Shown: positions 16,999-24,514, counted from the first letter of the stretch. The stretch: 64,000 nt of DNA from Caecibacter massiliensis (GCA_900095875.1 LT608311.1:2202774-2266773), one strand, 5' to 3'. The notes: generated by a model not told the origin, from the sequence alone. Numbers and translations: made by a program.

Positions 16999-18447
16999 AT
17001 GACCAATCAGGAAATTGTACAACGTTTGTGGAATGAATGTAATGTCCTTCGGGATGATGGCATTACCTATCAGGATTATGTGACGGAACTTACGTATATT
17101 TTGTTTCTCAAGATGAGCAAGGAGCAAGGACAGGAAGAAGGAATCCCGGAGCAGTATCGTTGGGATGAGCTGAAAAATAAAGAAGGGTTGGAACTCAAGA
17201 ATTTCTATAAGCAGATGCTTTTGGACCTGGGCAATGAACGAAAGACACCCAATTCAAAAGTAAATGCCATATATAAAGATGCGTCAACCAGTATTGATGA
17301 ACCAGCCAATCTGGAAAAAATCATCAAAGATATTGATGAGCTCGACTGGTTCTCGGCTAGAGAAGAAGGGCTGGGAAATCTGTATGAAGGGCTTCTGGAA
17401 AAAAACGCCAGTGAAACCAAGTCCGGCGCCGGCCAGTATTTTACGCCGCGTCCTCTCATCAACATGATGGTGCGTATGGTGGACCCCAAACCGGGAGAAC
17501 GGCTCTGTGATCCGGCAGCAGGGACTTTCGGCTTTATGGTAGCTGCCAATGACTACCTGAAAAAGCAGACCGATGATTATTTTGACTTGTCTGATGAGGA
17601 GCAACAATTCCAACGGCATGAAGCTTTTTCCGGTATGGAGCTAGTCCCGACTACTCATCGTCTGGCTCTTATGAATGAATATTTGCATGATATGGACGGA
17701 CGCTTGGAACAGGGCGACAGCCTTTCAGCGGCGGGGAAATGGATGAAGGACTTCGACGTCATTTTGACCAATCCACCATTTGGTACGAAAAAGGGCGGTG
17801 AACGGGCTACCCGTGACGACCTTACTTATGCCACATCGAATAAGCAGCTCAATTTCTTGGAAATCATTTACAATGCCCTCAATCGAAAAGGGACAGCTCG
17901 TGCCGCTGTCGTAGTTCCGGATAATGTCCTCTTTGCCGATGGCGCAGGCGAACAGATTCGTCGTGACTTGATGAATAAATGCAATCTCCACACCATTCTG
18001 CGCCTTCCGTCAGGCATTTTCTACGCCCAGGGCGTGCAGACCAACGTCCTGTTCTTTGACCGTGGGACTACAGACCAAAATAATACAGAGGAAATCTGGA
18101 TCTATGATATGCGCCATAAAATGCGCACTTTTGGCAAGCGCTCTCCCCTGAATGAAAAGGACTTCGCTGAATTCGAGAAACTGTACTGCCCTGACAATCG
18201 TACAGAACGTAAAGAGACGTATGATGCAGAAACCAACCCTGAAGGACGGTGGCGCAAATTTACGAAAGCGGACATCGAGGGTCGTCCCAATACCAGTCTC
18301 GATATTTCCTGGATGACCGATGAAGAAGAAGCGGATACCCGCAGCCTTTCTGAAATCCTGACGGCCATGCAGGAGAAATCCGAAGAGATTGCCCAGGCCG
18401 TAGCCGTACTCAACCAGGAATTGGCGGGGGTGGATCAGGATGACTAA
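16999..18447 (+). CDS. hsdM: Type I restriction modification methyltransferase (HsdM)
   Basis: This N6-adenine methyltransferase subunit protects host DNA and, with HsdR, forms the restriction complex. The protein has 482 residues with an N-terminal helical HsdM_N domain (WNECNVLRDDGITYQDYVTEL), the AdoMet site preceded by GQYFTPRPLI, motif I DPAAGTFGF (about 171-179) and the catalytic motif IV NPPF (about 257-260). Ribosome binding site AGAAGA precedes ATG 16999, 15 bp after hsdR. The end overlaps the hsdS start by 8 nt, typical for strict co-expression of M and S. Confidence 0.96.
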   Translation: MTNQEIVQRLWNECNVLRDDGITYQDYVTELTYILFLKMSKEQGQEEGIPEQYRWDELKNKEGLELKNFYKQMLLDLGNERKTPNSKVNAIYKDASTSIDEPANLEKIIKDIDELDWFSAREEGLGNLYEGLLEKNASETKSGAGQYFTPRPLINMMVRMVDPKPGERLCDPAAGTFGFMVAANDYLKKQTDDYFDLSDEEQQFQRHEAFSGMELVPTTHRLALMNEYLHDMDGRLEQGDSLSAAGKWMKDFDVILTNPPFGTKKGGERATRDDLTYATSNKQLNFLEIIYNALNRKGTARAAVVVPDNVLFADGAGEQIRRDLMNKCNLHTILRLPSGIFYAQGVQTNVLFFDRGTTDQNNTEEIWIYDMRHKMRTFGKRSPLNEKDFAEFEKLYCPDNRTERKETYDAETNPEGRWRKFTKADIEGRPNTSLDISWMTDEEEADTRSLSEILTAMQEKSEEIAQAVAVLNQELAGVDQDD

Positions 18448-19879
18448 GAACCTCCACATCGACACCCAAGCCATGCGGGCCAAAATCCTCGACCTGGCCA
18501 TACAGGGGAAACTTACGGACCAGCGGGCAGAAGACGGCAACGCACAGGACCTCCTGAAAGAGATACAGGCAGAAAAAGAAAAGCTCATCAAAGAAAAGAA
18601 AATCAAGAAAGAAAAAAAACTACCGGAGATAATGGAAGAAGAAAAAACATTTGATATTCCAGAGAACTGGATGTGGGTGAGAATCGGAAACATATTTACA
18701 TTACAATCAGGAAAAAGTATAAAGGCAAATGAAATTTCTGTGAAACAATATGATGAGTATAGATATCCTTGTTTTGGAGGAAATGGAATTCGTGGGTATG
18801 TTAAGGCTTTTAATCGAGAAGGAGATTATCCAATCATAGGACGTCAAGGTGCTTTATGTGGTAATATTAATTTTTCATCAGGTAAATTTTATGCGACAGA
18901 ACATGCTGTAGTTACGGATGGATATTCAAAAGTAAATGCATATTGGGCGGTTATATTTTTAAAGGCTTTAAATTTGAATCAATATGCAACAGCGACTGCA
19001 CAACCAGGATTATCTGTTACTAAAATAAATACAGTGTTAATTCCTCTTCCTCCTCTGGCCGAACAAAACCGCATTGTCGGCAAGGTATCCGCTCTTTTTG
19101 CCCAGCTGGACTCTATCGATAAAGCCTATGAAGAATACCAGGAACTGCAGCAAGCTATGAAATCCAAACTGCTGGACCTGGCCATACAGGGAAAACTTAC
19201 CGACCAGCGGGCAGAAGACGGCAACGCACAGGACCTCCTGAAAGAGATACAGGCAGAAAAAGAAAAGCTCATCAAAGAAAAGAAAATCAAGAAAGAAAAG
19301 CCCCTGCCAGCGATTACGGAAGAGGAAAAGCCCTTTGAAATTCCGAAAAACTGGGAGTGGGTGAGACTGGGGGACTTAGGGGCGCCTATACAATATCCTT
19401 TTGCAGATGGACCGTTTGGTAGCAATTTAAAAAAAGAGCATTACACAACGAACCGAGAAGTACGCATTATTCAGTTAAGTAATATAGGAGAAAATGGTTG
19501 GCGAGATGAGAATGTAAAATATACAACCTTTGAGCATCTCAAATTAATATCAAGGAGCGAAGTCGATCCCGGCGATATTGTTATTGCTAAAATGATGCCA
19601 GCTGGACGAGCTATTATTGTTCCCGATAAGGATCCTAAATATGTGTTGTCTTCTGATGCCGTAAAGTTTGTGCCAAACAAGCATTTATATTTGCCTTTTG
19701 TCATCAACTGCATTAACTCGCCTGTATTTCAAAATCAAGTCACAGCTAATGTGCAAGGTACAACACGGAAGAGAACCAGCTTGTCCAAATTAAAGAATTG
19801 TTTATTGCCGATTCCCCCGCTGGCAGAACAAAAACGTATTGTTTCTAAATTGGATAAGCTTTTGTCGCTAGAAATTTAG
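18440..19879 (+). CDS. hsdS: Type I restriction specificity subunit (HsdS)
   Basis: This subunit sets the bipartite DNA target. The 479 residues contain two target recognition domains (about 65-210 and 295-450). Each is preceded by the same conserved region, RAKILDLAIQGKLTDQ (about 12-27) and SKLLDLAIQGKLTDQ (about 239-254), followed by a charged LKEIQAEKEKLIKEKK helix. Each half ends in a PPLAEQ-RIV-K motif. The TRD coding segments are clearly AT-richer than the conserved regions, a sign of TRD exchange. The end (DKLLSLEI) is somewhat short but plausible. The start overlaps hsdM. The internal DNA repeats are listed separately. Confidence 0.95.
   Translation: MTKNLHIDTQAMRAKILDLAIQGKLTDQRAEDGNAQDLLKEIQAEKEKLIKEKKIKKEKKLPEIMEEEKTFDIPENWMWVRIGNIFTLQSGKSIKANEISVKQYDEYRYPCFGGNGIRGYVKAFNREGDYPIIGRQGALCGNINFSSGKFYATEHAVVTDGYSKVNAYWAVIFLKALNLNQYATATAQPGLSVTKINTVLIPLPPLAEQNRIVGKVSALFAQLDSIDKAYEEYQELQQAMKSKLLDLAIQGKLTDQRAEDGNAQDLLKEIQAEKEKLIKEKKIKKEKPLPAITEEEKPFEIPKNWEWVRLGDLGAPIQYPFADGPFGSNLKKEHYTTNREVRIIQLSNIGENGWRDENVKYTTFEHLKLISRSEVDPGDIVIAKMMPAGRAIIVPDKDPKYVLSSDAVKFVPNKHLYLPFVINCINSPVFQNQVTANVQGTTRKRTSLSKLKNCLLPIPPLAEQKRIVSKLDKLLSLEI
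18491..18615 (+). repeat. hsdS conserved-region repeat, copy 1
   Basis: 125 bp inside hsdS, matching 19175-19299 at 123 of 125 positions by my reading. The copies are 684 bp (228 codons) apart in the same frame. Confidence 0.92.
19175..19299 (+). repeat. hsdS conserved-region repeat, copy 2
   Basis: Partner of 18491-18615. Recombination between the copies would delete or swap one recognition domain without breaking the frame. Confidence 0.92.
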
Positions 19880-19977
19880 TTATGACGCTCAATTTTTGTA
19901 TGTTTATGCAGTTACTCTTTAGACACTCAATTATTAAAATTTGCAATCTGGAGTGTTATAACTAAGTAATATTAAGA

Positions 19978-20015
19978 ACGAGAGGCGTGCTATTCTTGAT
20001 TAGCACGCCCCTCGT
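19978..20015. terminator. Hairpin after hsdS
   Basis: ACGAG-A-GGCGTGCTA pairs with TAGCACGCC-C-CTCGT around an 8-nt loop. The T-run is poor. It lies between the plus-strand hsd operon and the end of the minus-strand block, and may serve both. The rest of 19880-20126 is AT-rich with no gene. Confidence 0.75.
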
Positions 20016-20126
20016 TTGGCTTATTAATGCTGTTTACAGCAATTTTTGATATTATTTTTCGTTTTAGTTAAACACTTAAAATTTTAATGTATTTTTAATG
20101 ATGAATGGGAATATTGGCCTGGGATA

Positions 20127-20339
20127 CTAGCCAATACGCTGGATTTTAGCGTTTTTTGGGATGTAGTACTCGAGATATCGCTGTCCTTTGGTGAAGCAGG
20201 TTGTGCCCAGGATGCAGCGATTTTTTTCCATATTGTAGAAATAGATGGTTTTCTGGTCTTCCATAATGGTTATGTGCATGCCTCCTATCAGTTCTTTTCG
20301 TTCTTCCGTTGTCAGGCTTCCCCATGTTCTTCCTACCAT
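20127..20339 (-). CDS. Small protein of unknown function
   Basis: This is a 70-residue protein, MVGRTWGSLTTEERKELIGG..., with a beta-rich middle (TIYFYNMEKNRCILGTTCF) and a basic tail. I do not recognise a family. The start overlaps the end of the sigma-factor gene by 7 nt and follows a perfect AAGGAGG about 9 nt upstream, which makes it a real gene coupled to the sigma factor. It may be a partner or regulator of that factor, but this is inference from position alone. Confidence 0.65.
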   Translation of the reverse strand: MVGRTWGSLTTEERKELIGGMHITIMEDQKTIYFYNMEKNRCILGTTCFTKGQRYLEYYIPKNAKIQRIG

Positions 20340-20932
20340 GTCTGATTTCCTCCTTGCAAGTATGTCTGTAGTGTTTTTTTGATGGTCTGGTACCGCTTGC
20401 AGACGGCCTGCCGTGAGATGCCCAGTTGTTCCGCAATTTCACGGAATGGGCGCTTTTCCAGTGCGTAGCGGTATAAGATGTCCCGGTCCCTTTCGGAAAG
20501 GCGTCTGAGGGCCATTTCCAGTTCTGGAGACAATGTACGGGACAGTACGACGTCTTCGGCTGCCGGTGCGGTACTGCGGGTTTCGGGCAGATCGGTCAGG
20601 CTATCGCCGTCGCGGATGGTCTGATCAATGTTGCGGTAATAGTACTGGTAACGTTTCCATGCGTTGCGGATGGCGCCGCGGGCGTATTTTGTGAAATGAT
20701 AGCTCAGGTCCCGGGGGTGGAGCAGGGGACGGCTAAGGTCATAGGCGCCAATGCCATGATACAGGCCTTCTTCGGCGGCGGCAAGGGCTTCGTCATAGGA
20801 AATGCGGCTGCAGAAGCGGCCCGCCTCTTTGCAGGCGAGACTGTGATAGATGCGCAGGACGGCCGATGTGGCTTCATCCTGCCATTTGGGGAGCCGGGCC
20901 AGATACAGCCAGGGGCGTACAGGTTCGGTCAT
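20333..20932 (-). CDS. Sigma-70-family RNA polymerase sigma factor-like protein
   Basis: This is a 199-residue protein that resembles small sigma-70-family factors of phages and plasmids. It has a region 2-like helical part (YDEALAAAEEGLYHGIGAYDLSRPLLHPRDLSYHFTKYARGAIRNAWKRY, shortened here to its key idea: bulk-type FTKYARGAIRNA helix) and a C-terminal region 4 helix-turn-helix, FREIAEQLGISRQAVCKRYQ. I use ATG 20932, preceded by AAAGGAG; the frame extends upstream to 20995 without a binding site. It is the second-to-last gene of the minus-strand block and could direct transcription of element genes from non-standard promoters. It could also be a transcription activator of the ArpU type. Confidence 0.7.
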   Translation of the reverse strand: MTEPVRPWLYLARLPKWQDEATSAVLRIYHSLACKEAGRFCSRISYDEALAAAEEGLYHGIGAYDLSRPLLHPRDLSYHFTKYARGAIRNAWKRYQYYYRNIDQTIRDGDSLTDLPETRSTAPAAEDVVLSRTLSPELEMALRRLSERDRDILYRYALEKRPFREIAEQLGISRQAVCKRYQTIKKTLQTYLQGGNQTW

Positions 20933-21011
20933 GATGATTCTCCTTTCGTACAAATCGGGCGCGAAAAGAAAACCCCGGGCATTCAGGACGCCCAAGGTTT
21001 TCTCTATGCGC

Positions 21012-21236
21012 TTATTCCAGCGTTTCTACCTGACGGGTGACGACCTGGGAGCTCTTCAGCGCCATCAGGTCCCCGTTGGCAGTAGCAAATATCTTGCCGT
21101 CGATGACGGCTTTGACTGCGTTGTCTACGGCCTCTTTATCAAGGTCCGGTTTCGGGTTGCGGATGCTGTATGATACGGTCTTACCCTTCGGGTCGATCAG
21201 TACCAGACTAAGCGTCCGGGTTTCTTTTTTAGCCAT
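21012..21236 (-). CDS. DUF2922-family small protein
   Basis: This is a 74-residue protein, MAKKETRTLSLVLIDPKGKT..., matching the DUF2922 pattern: a beta strand with TLSLVLID, then SIRNPKPDLDKEAVDNAVKAVI, IFATANGDLMAL and a final VVTRQVETLE. The function of the family is unknown; its genes commonly sit next to DUF1659 genes in Firmicutes, as here. I start at ATG 21236, which follows AAAGGAG; the longer frame reads through the upstream intergenic repeat and is rejected. Confidence 0.8.
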   Translation of the reverse strand: MAKKETRTLSLVLIDPKGKTVSYSIRNPKPDLDKEAVDNAVKAVIDGKIFATANGDLMALKSSQVVTRQVETLE

Positions 21237-21244
21237 TTCTTTCT

Positions 21245-21460
21245 CCTTTCCGCCGGCCGCACGGCTGGCGGCTTCTTTCACCTGCCTCACCCGATTTGGC
21301 ACCATCTGCCGCGTCGTCGTCAGTCGCCATAGCGCCGCTATGACTCCCTCCATCCTCCTTGCAGTTGGTACCATCTCGTGCGATTCAGGTTAGAAAGCGC
21401 CGCCCGTCGTGTGGCCTATATGCTAATTTTTTGTAAAAATAATCGGTTCGACGTACTGGC
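21245..21460 (-). repeat. Intergenic repeat, copy R1 (type A)
   Basis: It contains GGCACCATCTGCCGCGTCG, the hairpin CATAGC-GCC-GCTATG, TCCATCCTCCTTGCAG, ACCATCTCGTGCGATTCAGG, GTCGTGTGGCC, ATTTTTTGTAAAAATA and CGGTTCGACG. It lies just upstream of the DUF2922 ribosome binding site (minus-strand view). A short run of heptamers (CCTACGG type) follows at 21465-21492. Confidence 0.85.
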
Positions 21461-21496
21461 TTCGACGAACAACCTACGGCCTACGATTTACGGCCT

Positions 21497-21712
21497 TTAT
21501 CCTTCAATGACGTTTTCGGTGACTTCGGAGATGCGGATGAGCGCATCTTCCTGCAGTCCGGCCAGTGCTTCTGCTGCGCCGTAGACGGCAGTAGCATCGG
21601 CATTGCCCTTCAGATTCTTGAAGGTGATCTGACGGGTCTTTTCGTTGTCGTCGGCGTCCCGGTAGGATACGACGAGTTTCAACTTATTGGATAAGTTACT
21701 ACGTTCTGCCAC
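21497..21712 (-). CDS. DUF1659-family small protein
   Basis: This is a 71-residue protein starting at GTG 21712 (AERSNLSNKLKLVVSYRD follows) behind GAGGAGG. The pattern NKLKLVVSYRD...RQITFKNLKGNADATAVYGAAEALAGLQ fits DUF1659, a short family of unknown function seen in Firmicutes beside DUF2922. The upstream extension to 21805 is the intergenic repeat read as protein and is not used. It lies between repeat copies R1 and R2, so each of these two small genes carries its own repeat in front. Confidence 0.8.
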   Translation of the reverse strand: MAERSNLSNKLKLVVSYRDADDNEKTRQITFKNLKGNADATAVYGAAEALAGLQEDALIRISEVTENVIEG

Positions 21713-21721
21713 TATAATTCC

Positions 21722-21935
21722 TCCTCTCCGGCCGCACGGCTGGCGGCTTCTTTCACCTGCCTCACCCGATCTGGCACCATCTGCCGCGTCGTCGTCAGTC
21801 GCCATAGCGCCGCTATGACTCCCTCCATCCTCCTTGCAGTTGGTACCATCTCGTGCGATTCAGATTAGAAAGCGCCGCCCGTCGTGTGGCCTATATGCTA
21901 GTTTTTTTGTATAAATAGTCGGTTCGACAAACCGG
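21722..21935 (-). repeat. Intergenic repeat, copy R2 (type A)
   Basis: Nearly identical to R1 over about 200 bp, with the CATAGC-GCC-GCTATG hairpin and ACCATCTCGTGCGATTCAG core. It ends CGGTTCGACAAACCGG, and lies upstream of the DUF1659 gene. Confidence 0.9.
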
Positions 21936-21954
21936 ATTTGATGAACGAACTACG

Positions 21955-22060
21955 AACTACAACCAACGGCCCCGCCGACGATTCAGGCGGGAAACCGCCA
22001 TCGGTCGTGGGTCCTAATTGCTAATTTTTGTATAAATAGTCGGTTCGACGATCCGGCTTC
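21955..22060 (-). repeat. Intergenic repeat, copy R3 (type B core only)
   Basis: A shorter variant with ACGGCCCCGCCGACGATTC, GGGAAACCGCCATCGG, TCGTGGGTCCTAATTGC, ATTTTTGTATAAATAGTCGG and TTCGACGATCCGG, followed by heptamers ATCAAAC TTCAAAC. It lies downstream of the amidase gene in the direction of transcription. Confidence 0.8.
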
Positions 22061-22125
22061 ATCAAACTTCAAACTGCCTTTTCTCTCCCTTTCCACTAAC
22101 CACCAGCCGCTAACGGCGGCCCTTC

Positions 22126-22662
22126 CTACGCCGCTTTTCCTTCCAACTGGCCCATGTACTGGATGATGCCCGTTGCTATGGCGTCGGCTGTCTGGCCTTT
22201 CCTGGCCTGATAACGCTGTATGTCGTCATCGTTGTCGATGAAGCAGACTTCTACGAGTACGGCCGGCATGGATGTGCTGTTGATGACCAGGAGGTTCATG
22301 TTTTCCTTGATGCCCCGGTCGGGCAGTTCCAGCGCGGCGCAGAGGTTCTGCTGTATGGCGTGGCCTGCCATGACGCTGTGCGGGGTATAGCTCACGAAGG
22401 TCTCCGTGCCCGTGGCGTGCCTGTTGAAGGCGTTGAAATGGATGGACACGAAAAGGTCGGCCTGCCAGCGGTTGGCATTGCAGATGACGCCAAAGAGGTC
22501 GTCGTTCTGCTCGACGATATTGCGGATCCGGTGCTGGTCGAGGCGTTTCGAGACGAGCCAGGCAAGTTCCCGGGCCAGCTGTGCTTCTGTCAGGGCCAGA
22601 TGGTCATTGACGGCTCCCGGGTCACGGAACATATCATGGCCGGGATTGAGGTAAACAAACAT
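22126..22662 (-). CDS. N-acetylmuramoyl-L-alanine amidase (Amidase_3), endolysin-like
   Basis: This zinc amidase cleaves the bond between muramic acid and L-alanine in peptidoglycan. The 178 residues form a single Amidase_3 domain: NPGHD with the first zinc His (about 9), a Glu in the LALTEAQLAREL helix, SIHFNAF with the second zinc His, and the catalytic Glu in AVLVEVCFIDN. There is no signal peptide or wall-binding domain, as in phage endolysins that need a holin or other export. ATG 22662 follows AAAGGAG. The start lies inside the end of the preceding small gene (29-nt overlap). The context argues for an element-borne lytic or muralytic function. Confidence 0.9.
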   Translation of the reverse strand: MFVYLNPGHDMFRDPGAVNDHLALTEAQLARELAWLVSKRLDQHRIRNIVEQNDDLFGVICNANRWQADLFVSIHFNAFNRHATGTETFVSYTPHSVMAGHAIQQNLCAALELPDRGIKENMNLLVINSTSMPAVLVEVCFIDNDDDIQRYQARKGQTADAIATGIIQYMGQLEGKAA

Positions 22663-22909
22663 ATTCGCTCTCCTTTCTTCGGGGAAATTCGACGCGCCTG
22701 CGCTCAGCAGGCTTGCGGGAACGCATATTGAGTGTCACTTCGTCGCCGATGGCGATGCCCGTCACCGGCCGGGATGAAGCCGCCGGACAGGGACAGGTGG
22801 CACTGGTACGACAGGCCGCATAGGGCCTGAGCGATACCAGCATCTCGATAGCCTGACGCACGAAATAGACGATGCGTTCTTTGGGAAAATGTCGGATAAA
22901 TGGATTCAT
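22634..22909 (-). CDS. Small protein of unknown function
   Basis: This is a 91-residue frame, MNPFIRHFPKERIVYFVRQAIEM..., ending in a very basic tail (RSRKPAERRRVEFPRRKE). The N-terminal half looks like a coded amphipathic helix and the centre is Cys- and Ala-rich. AAAGGAG lies 8 nt upstream of ATG 22909; an ATG at 22915 is too close to it. The 3' end overlaps the amidase start by 29 nt. I recognise no family. It could be a lysis accessory protein because of its coupling to the amidase, but no membrane segment is clear. Confidence 0.5.
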   Translation of the reverse strand: MNPFIRHFPKERIVYFVRQAIEMLVSLRPYAACRTSATCPCPAASSRPVTGIAIGDEVTLNMRSRKPAERRRVEFPRRKESEYVCLPQSRP

Positions 22910-22974
22910 AAGCATGTCTCCTTTCACTCTATAAGGGGGACGGATTTCGTCACTTGGCAACCAATCGGCCACAC

Positions 22975-23180
22975 GGCAGGAAACTTCTTTCCCCTGCCTC
23001 ACCCGATCTGGCACCATCTGCCGCGTCGTCGTCGGTCACCATAGCCCCGCTATGGCTCCCTCCATCCTCCTTGCAGCTGATGCCATCTCGTGCGATTCAG
23101 GATAGAAAGCGTTTCCCGTCGTGTGGCCTGTAATGCTATTTTTTGTAAAGATAGTTGGTTCGACGAACCGGCAGTGTAGC
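22975..23180 (-). repeat. Intergenic repeat, copy R4 (type A)
   Basis: It has the hairpin CCATAGC-CCC-GCTATGG, CTCCATCCTCCTTGCAGC, GCCATCTCGTGCGATTCAGG, GAAAGCG and GTCGTGTGGCC, then ATTTTTTGTAAAGATAG and TGGTTCGACGAACCGG. It lies upstream of the 22909 gene, and is followed at 23248-23275 by heptamers ATCAAAC ATCAAAC TTCAAAC. Confidence 0.88.
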
Positions 23181-23316
23181 AAGCTACCCCTGCGAAGGAC
23201 CGCTTCTCAGGGACGGCAAAGATACCCTGCACGTCGAACCGGCTTCGTCAAACATCAAACATCAAACTTCAAACTGCCTTTTCTATCCCTTCCCACTAAC
23301 CACTGACCGCAGTCCA

Positions 23317-23805
23317 TCACAACTCCAGCCTTCCTTCCTCGTACCGTGCATAACGTCGTTGCTCGTGGTGGAGCAGGCGCAGGATGTGGATGATGTCGGC
23401 CTGCCATTTCCGGAGGGGCTGTTTCATCCGGTCGTATTCGCTCTGGCTGCGGTAGCCGTGCCCGCCGATGACGGGGCGGATGATGTAGCCATAGGCGGCA
23501 TCGGGGATGAGGATAGCACCGCCGGCCCGCAAAAAGCACAGGCAGTCCGCCAAGTCCGTACTGACAAACATGGCGTGGAAGAAGAACCGTTCCCAGATGG
23601 CCGAGTCTTCGGGGTGGTATTGCCGGAAATCGTCCGTATATTCGCTGACCGGCCAGTCCTCCGGCTCTGCCACGGCTTCGACTTTCTCGATAAGTTTTAT
23701 TGTCAATGTGCGGATATCCCTGTCGGCACGCAGCCGGGACTGGCGCCGGGTCATGGCCTCCAGTACAATGGCAAATGCCGACCGGGCCCGCTGTTGCAGA
23801 TCCAT
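23317..23805 (-). CDS. Protein of unknown function
   Basis: This is a 162-residue protein, MDLQQRARSAFAIVLEAMTRR..., largely helical, with a central segment FFFHAMFVSTDLADCLCFLRAG and GAILIPDAAYGYIIRPVIGGHGYR. It looks like genuine coding sequence and has GAGGAG 8 nt before the ATG. No family is recognised. The overlapping frame 23255-23830 in another phase is Arg/Pro-rich and is a shadow. The gene stands between repeat copies R4 and R5, alone in its own repeat-bounded unit. Confidence 0.7.
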   Translation of the reverse strand: MDLQQRARSAFAIVLEAMTRRQSRLRADRDIRTLTIKLIEKVEAVAEPEDWPVSEYTDDFRQYHPEDSAIWERFFFHAMFVSTDLADCLCFLRAGGAILIPDAAYGYIIRPVIGGHGYRSQSEYDRMKQPLRKWQADIIHILRLLHHEQRRYARYEEGRLEL

Positions 23806-23821
23806 AACACCGTCTCCTCGT

Positions 23822-24025
23822 TGGACCCACGGCCGATGCCTTGTTTCCCCTGCCTCGCCAGTGGGACTGTCATCTGCGGCGTCGTCGTCAGTCAGCGTAG
23901 CCCTGCTACGCCTCCTTCCATCCTCCTTGCAGCTGACGGCCCCGCCGACGATGCCGGATGGAAACCGTCATCGGTCGTGGGTCCTGTATGCTGATTTTTG
24001 TATTAAAACATGATGTTCGACGAAC
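23822..24025 (-). repeat. Intergenic repeat, copy R5 (type B)
   Basis: The hairpin here is GCGTAGC-CCT-GCTACGC, a compensated change relative to CATAGC/GCTATG in R1 and R2. After CCTCCTTGCAGC it carries the type B core ACGGCCCCGCCGACGATGCC, GGATGGAAACCGTCATCGG, TCGTGGGTCC and TGCTGATTTTTGTATTAAAA, ending TTCGACGAACCGG. It lies upstream of the 23805 gene. Confidence 0.88.
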
Positions 24026-24054
24026 CGGCTGCGGCCTGCGGCCTGCGAACGGCG

Positions 24055-24195
24055 GCCTTTCGTAGCTCCACTACGCCTCCTTCTTCCGCCTTGCATCTGG
24101 TACCATCTCGTGCGATTCAGGTCGGAAAGCGTCTCCTGTCGTGCAGCCTAATGCTGATTTTTGTGTAAAAATAGTCGGTCCGTCGAACCGGCTTC
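24055..24195 (-). repeat. Intergenic repeat, copy R6 (type A)
   Basis: It has CGTAGC-TCC-ACTACG, CCTCCTTCTTCCGCCTTGC, ACCATCTCGTGCGATTCAGG, GGAAAGCG, TGTCGTGCAGCC, ATTTTTGTGTAAAAATAG and CGGTCCGTCGAACCGG. There is no gene between it and R5 or R7. Confidence 0.85.
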
Positions 24196-24227
24196 GATGA
24201 ACGAACTACGGCCAACGACCTACTGCC

Positions 24228-24368
24228 CTTCGTAGCCCTGCTATGGCTTCCTTCTTCCGCCTTGCATCTGGTACCATCTCGTGCGATTCAGGATAGAAAG
24301 CGTCTCCTGTCGTGCGGCCTAATGCTGATTTTTGTATTAAAACATGATGTTCGACGAACCGGCTTCAT
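24228..24368 (-). repeat. Intergenic repeat, copy R7 (type A)
   Basis: It has CGTAGC-CCT-GCTATGG, CTTCCTTCTTCCGCCTTGC, ACCATCTCGTGCGATTCAGG, TGTCGTGCGGCC, ATTTTTGTATTAAAAC and TGTTCGACGAACCGG. It directly follows R6, so R5-R6-R7 form a gene-less stack between 23806 and 24368. Confidence 0.85.
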
Positions 24369-24440
24369 CAAACATTAAACATCAAACATCAAACTATCTC
24401 TTCCCACTAACCACCAGCCGCTAACGGCGGCTCTTCCCGC
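24365..24440. repeat. Heptamer repeats (AAACATC and CTAACCA types)
   Basis: A run of units AACATTA AACATCA AACATCA is followed by CTAACCA CCAGCCG CTAACGG. The period is 7 nt with the invariant AAAC or CTAAC part. The same types recur at 22065, 23248, 26811, 26902, 27617, 45372 and 58034. Confidence 0.75.
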
Positions 24441-24443
24441 GCG

Positions 24444-24514
24444 GGCCAGTTCCCGTGACCGGGTTTGAGCGGGGGAGTCTTCAAACTCCCCGCTCTTCCC
24501 GTCCGGGACTGGCT
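24444..24514. other. Long two-part hairpin downstream of the primase gene
   Basis: An outer stem GGCCAGT-TCCCG with CGGG-ACTGGC encloses an inner stem GAGCGGGG-GAGT/AACTCCCCGCTC with a CTTCA loop. It lies about 95 bp beyond the primase stop. It could be the transcription stop of that gene, or, given the neighbouring replication gene, part of an origin. No iterons were found. Confidence 0.55.

Noticed and set aside
23255-23830. A 191-codon minus-strand frame overlapping the 23317-23805 gene
   Set aside because: Composition is Arg, Pro and His heavy and it runs into repeat R5. The other frame has a proper ribosome binding site and normal composition.
21245-24368. Classical integron attC sites
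   Set aside because: The repeats lie at gene boundaries and end in a near-palindrome, but I see no clear RYYYAAC/GTTRRRY core pair, and no integron integrase is in the window. Left open as an analogy only.
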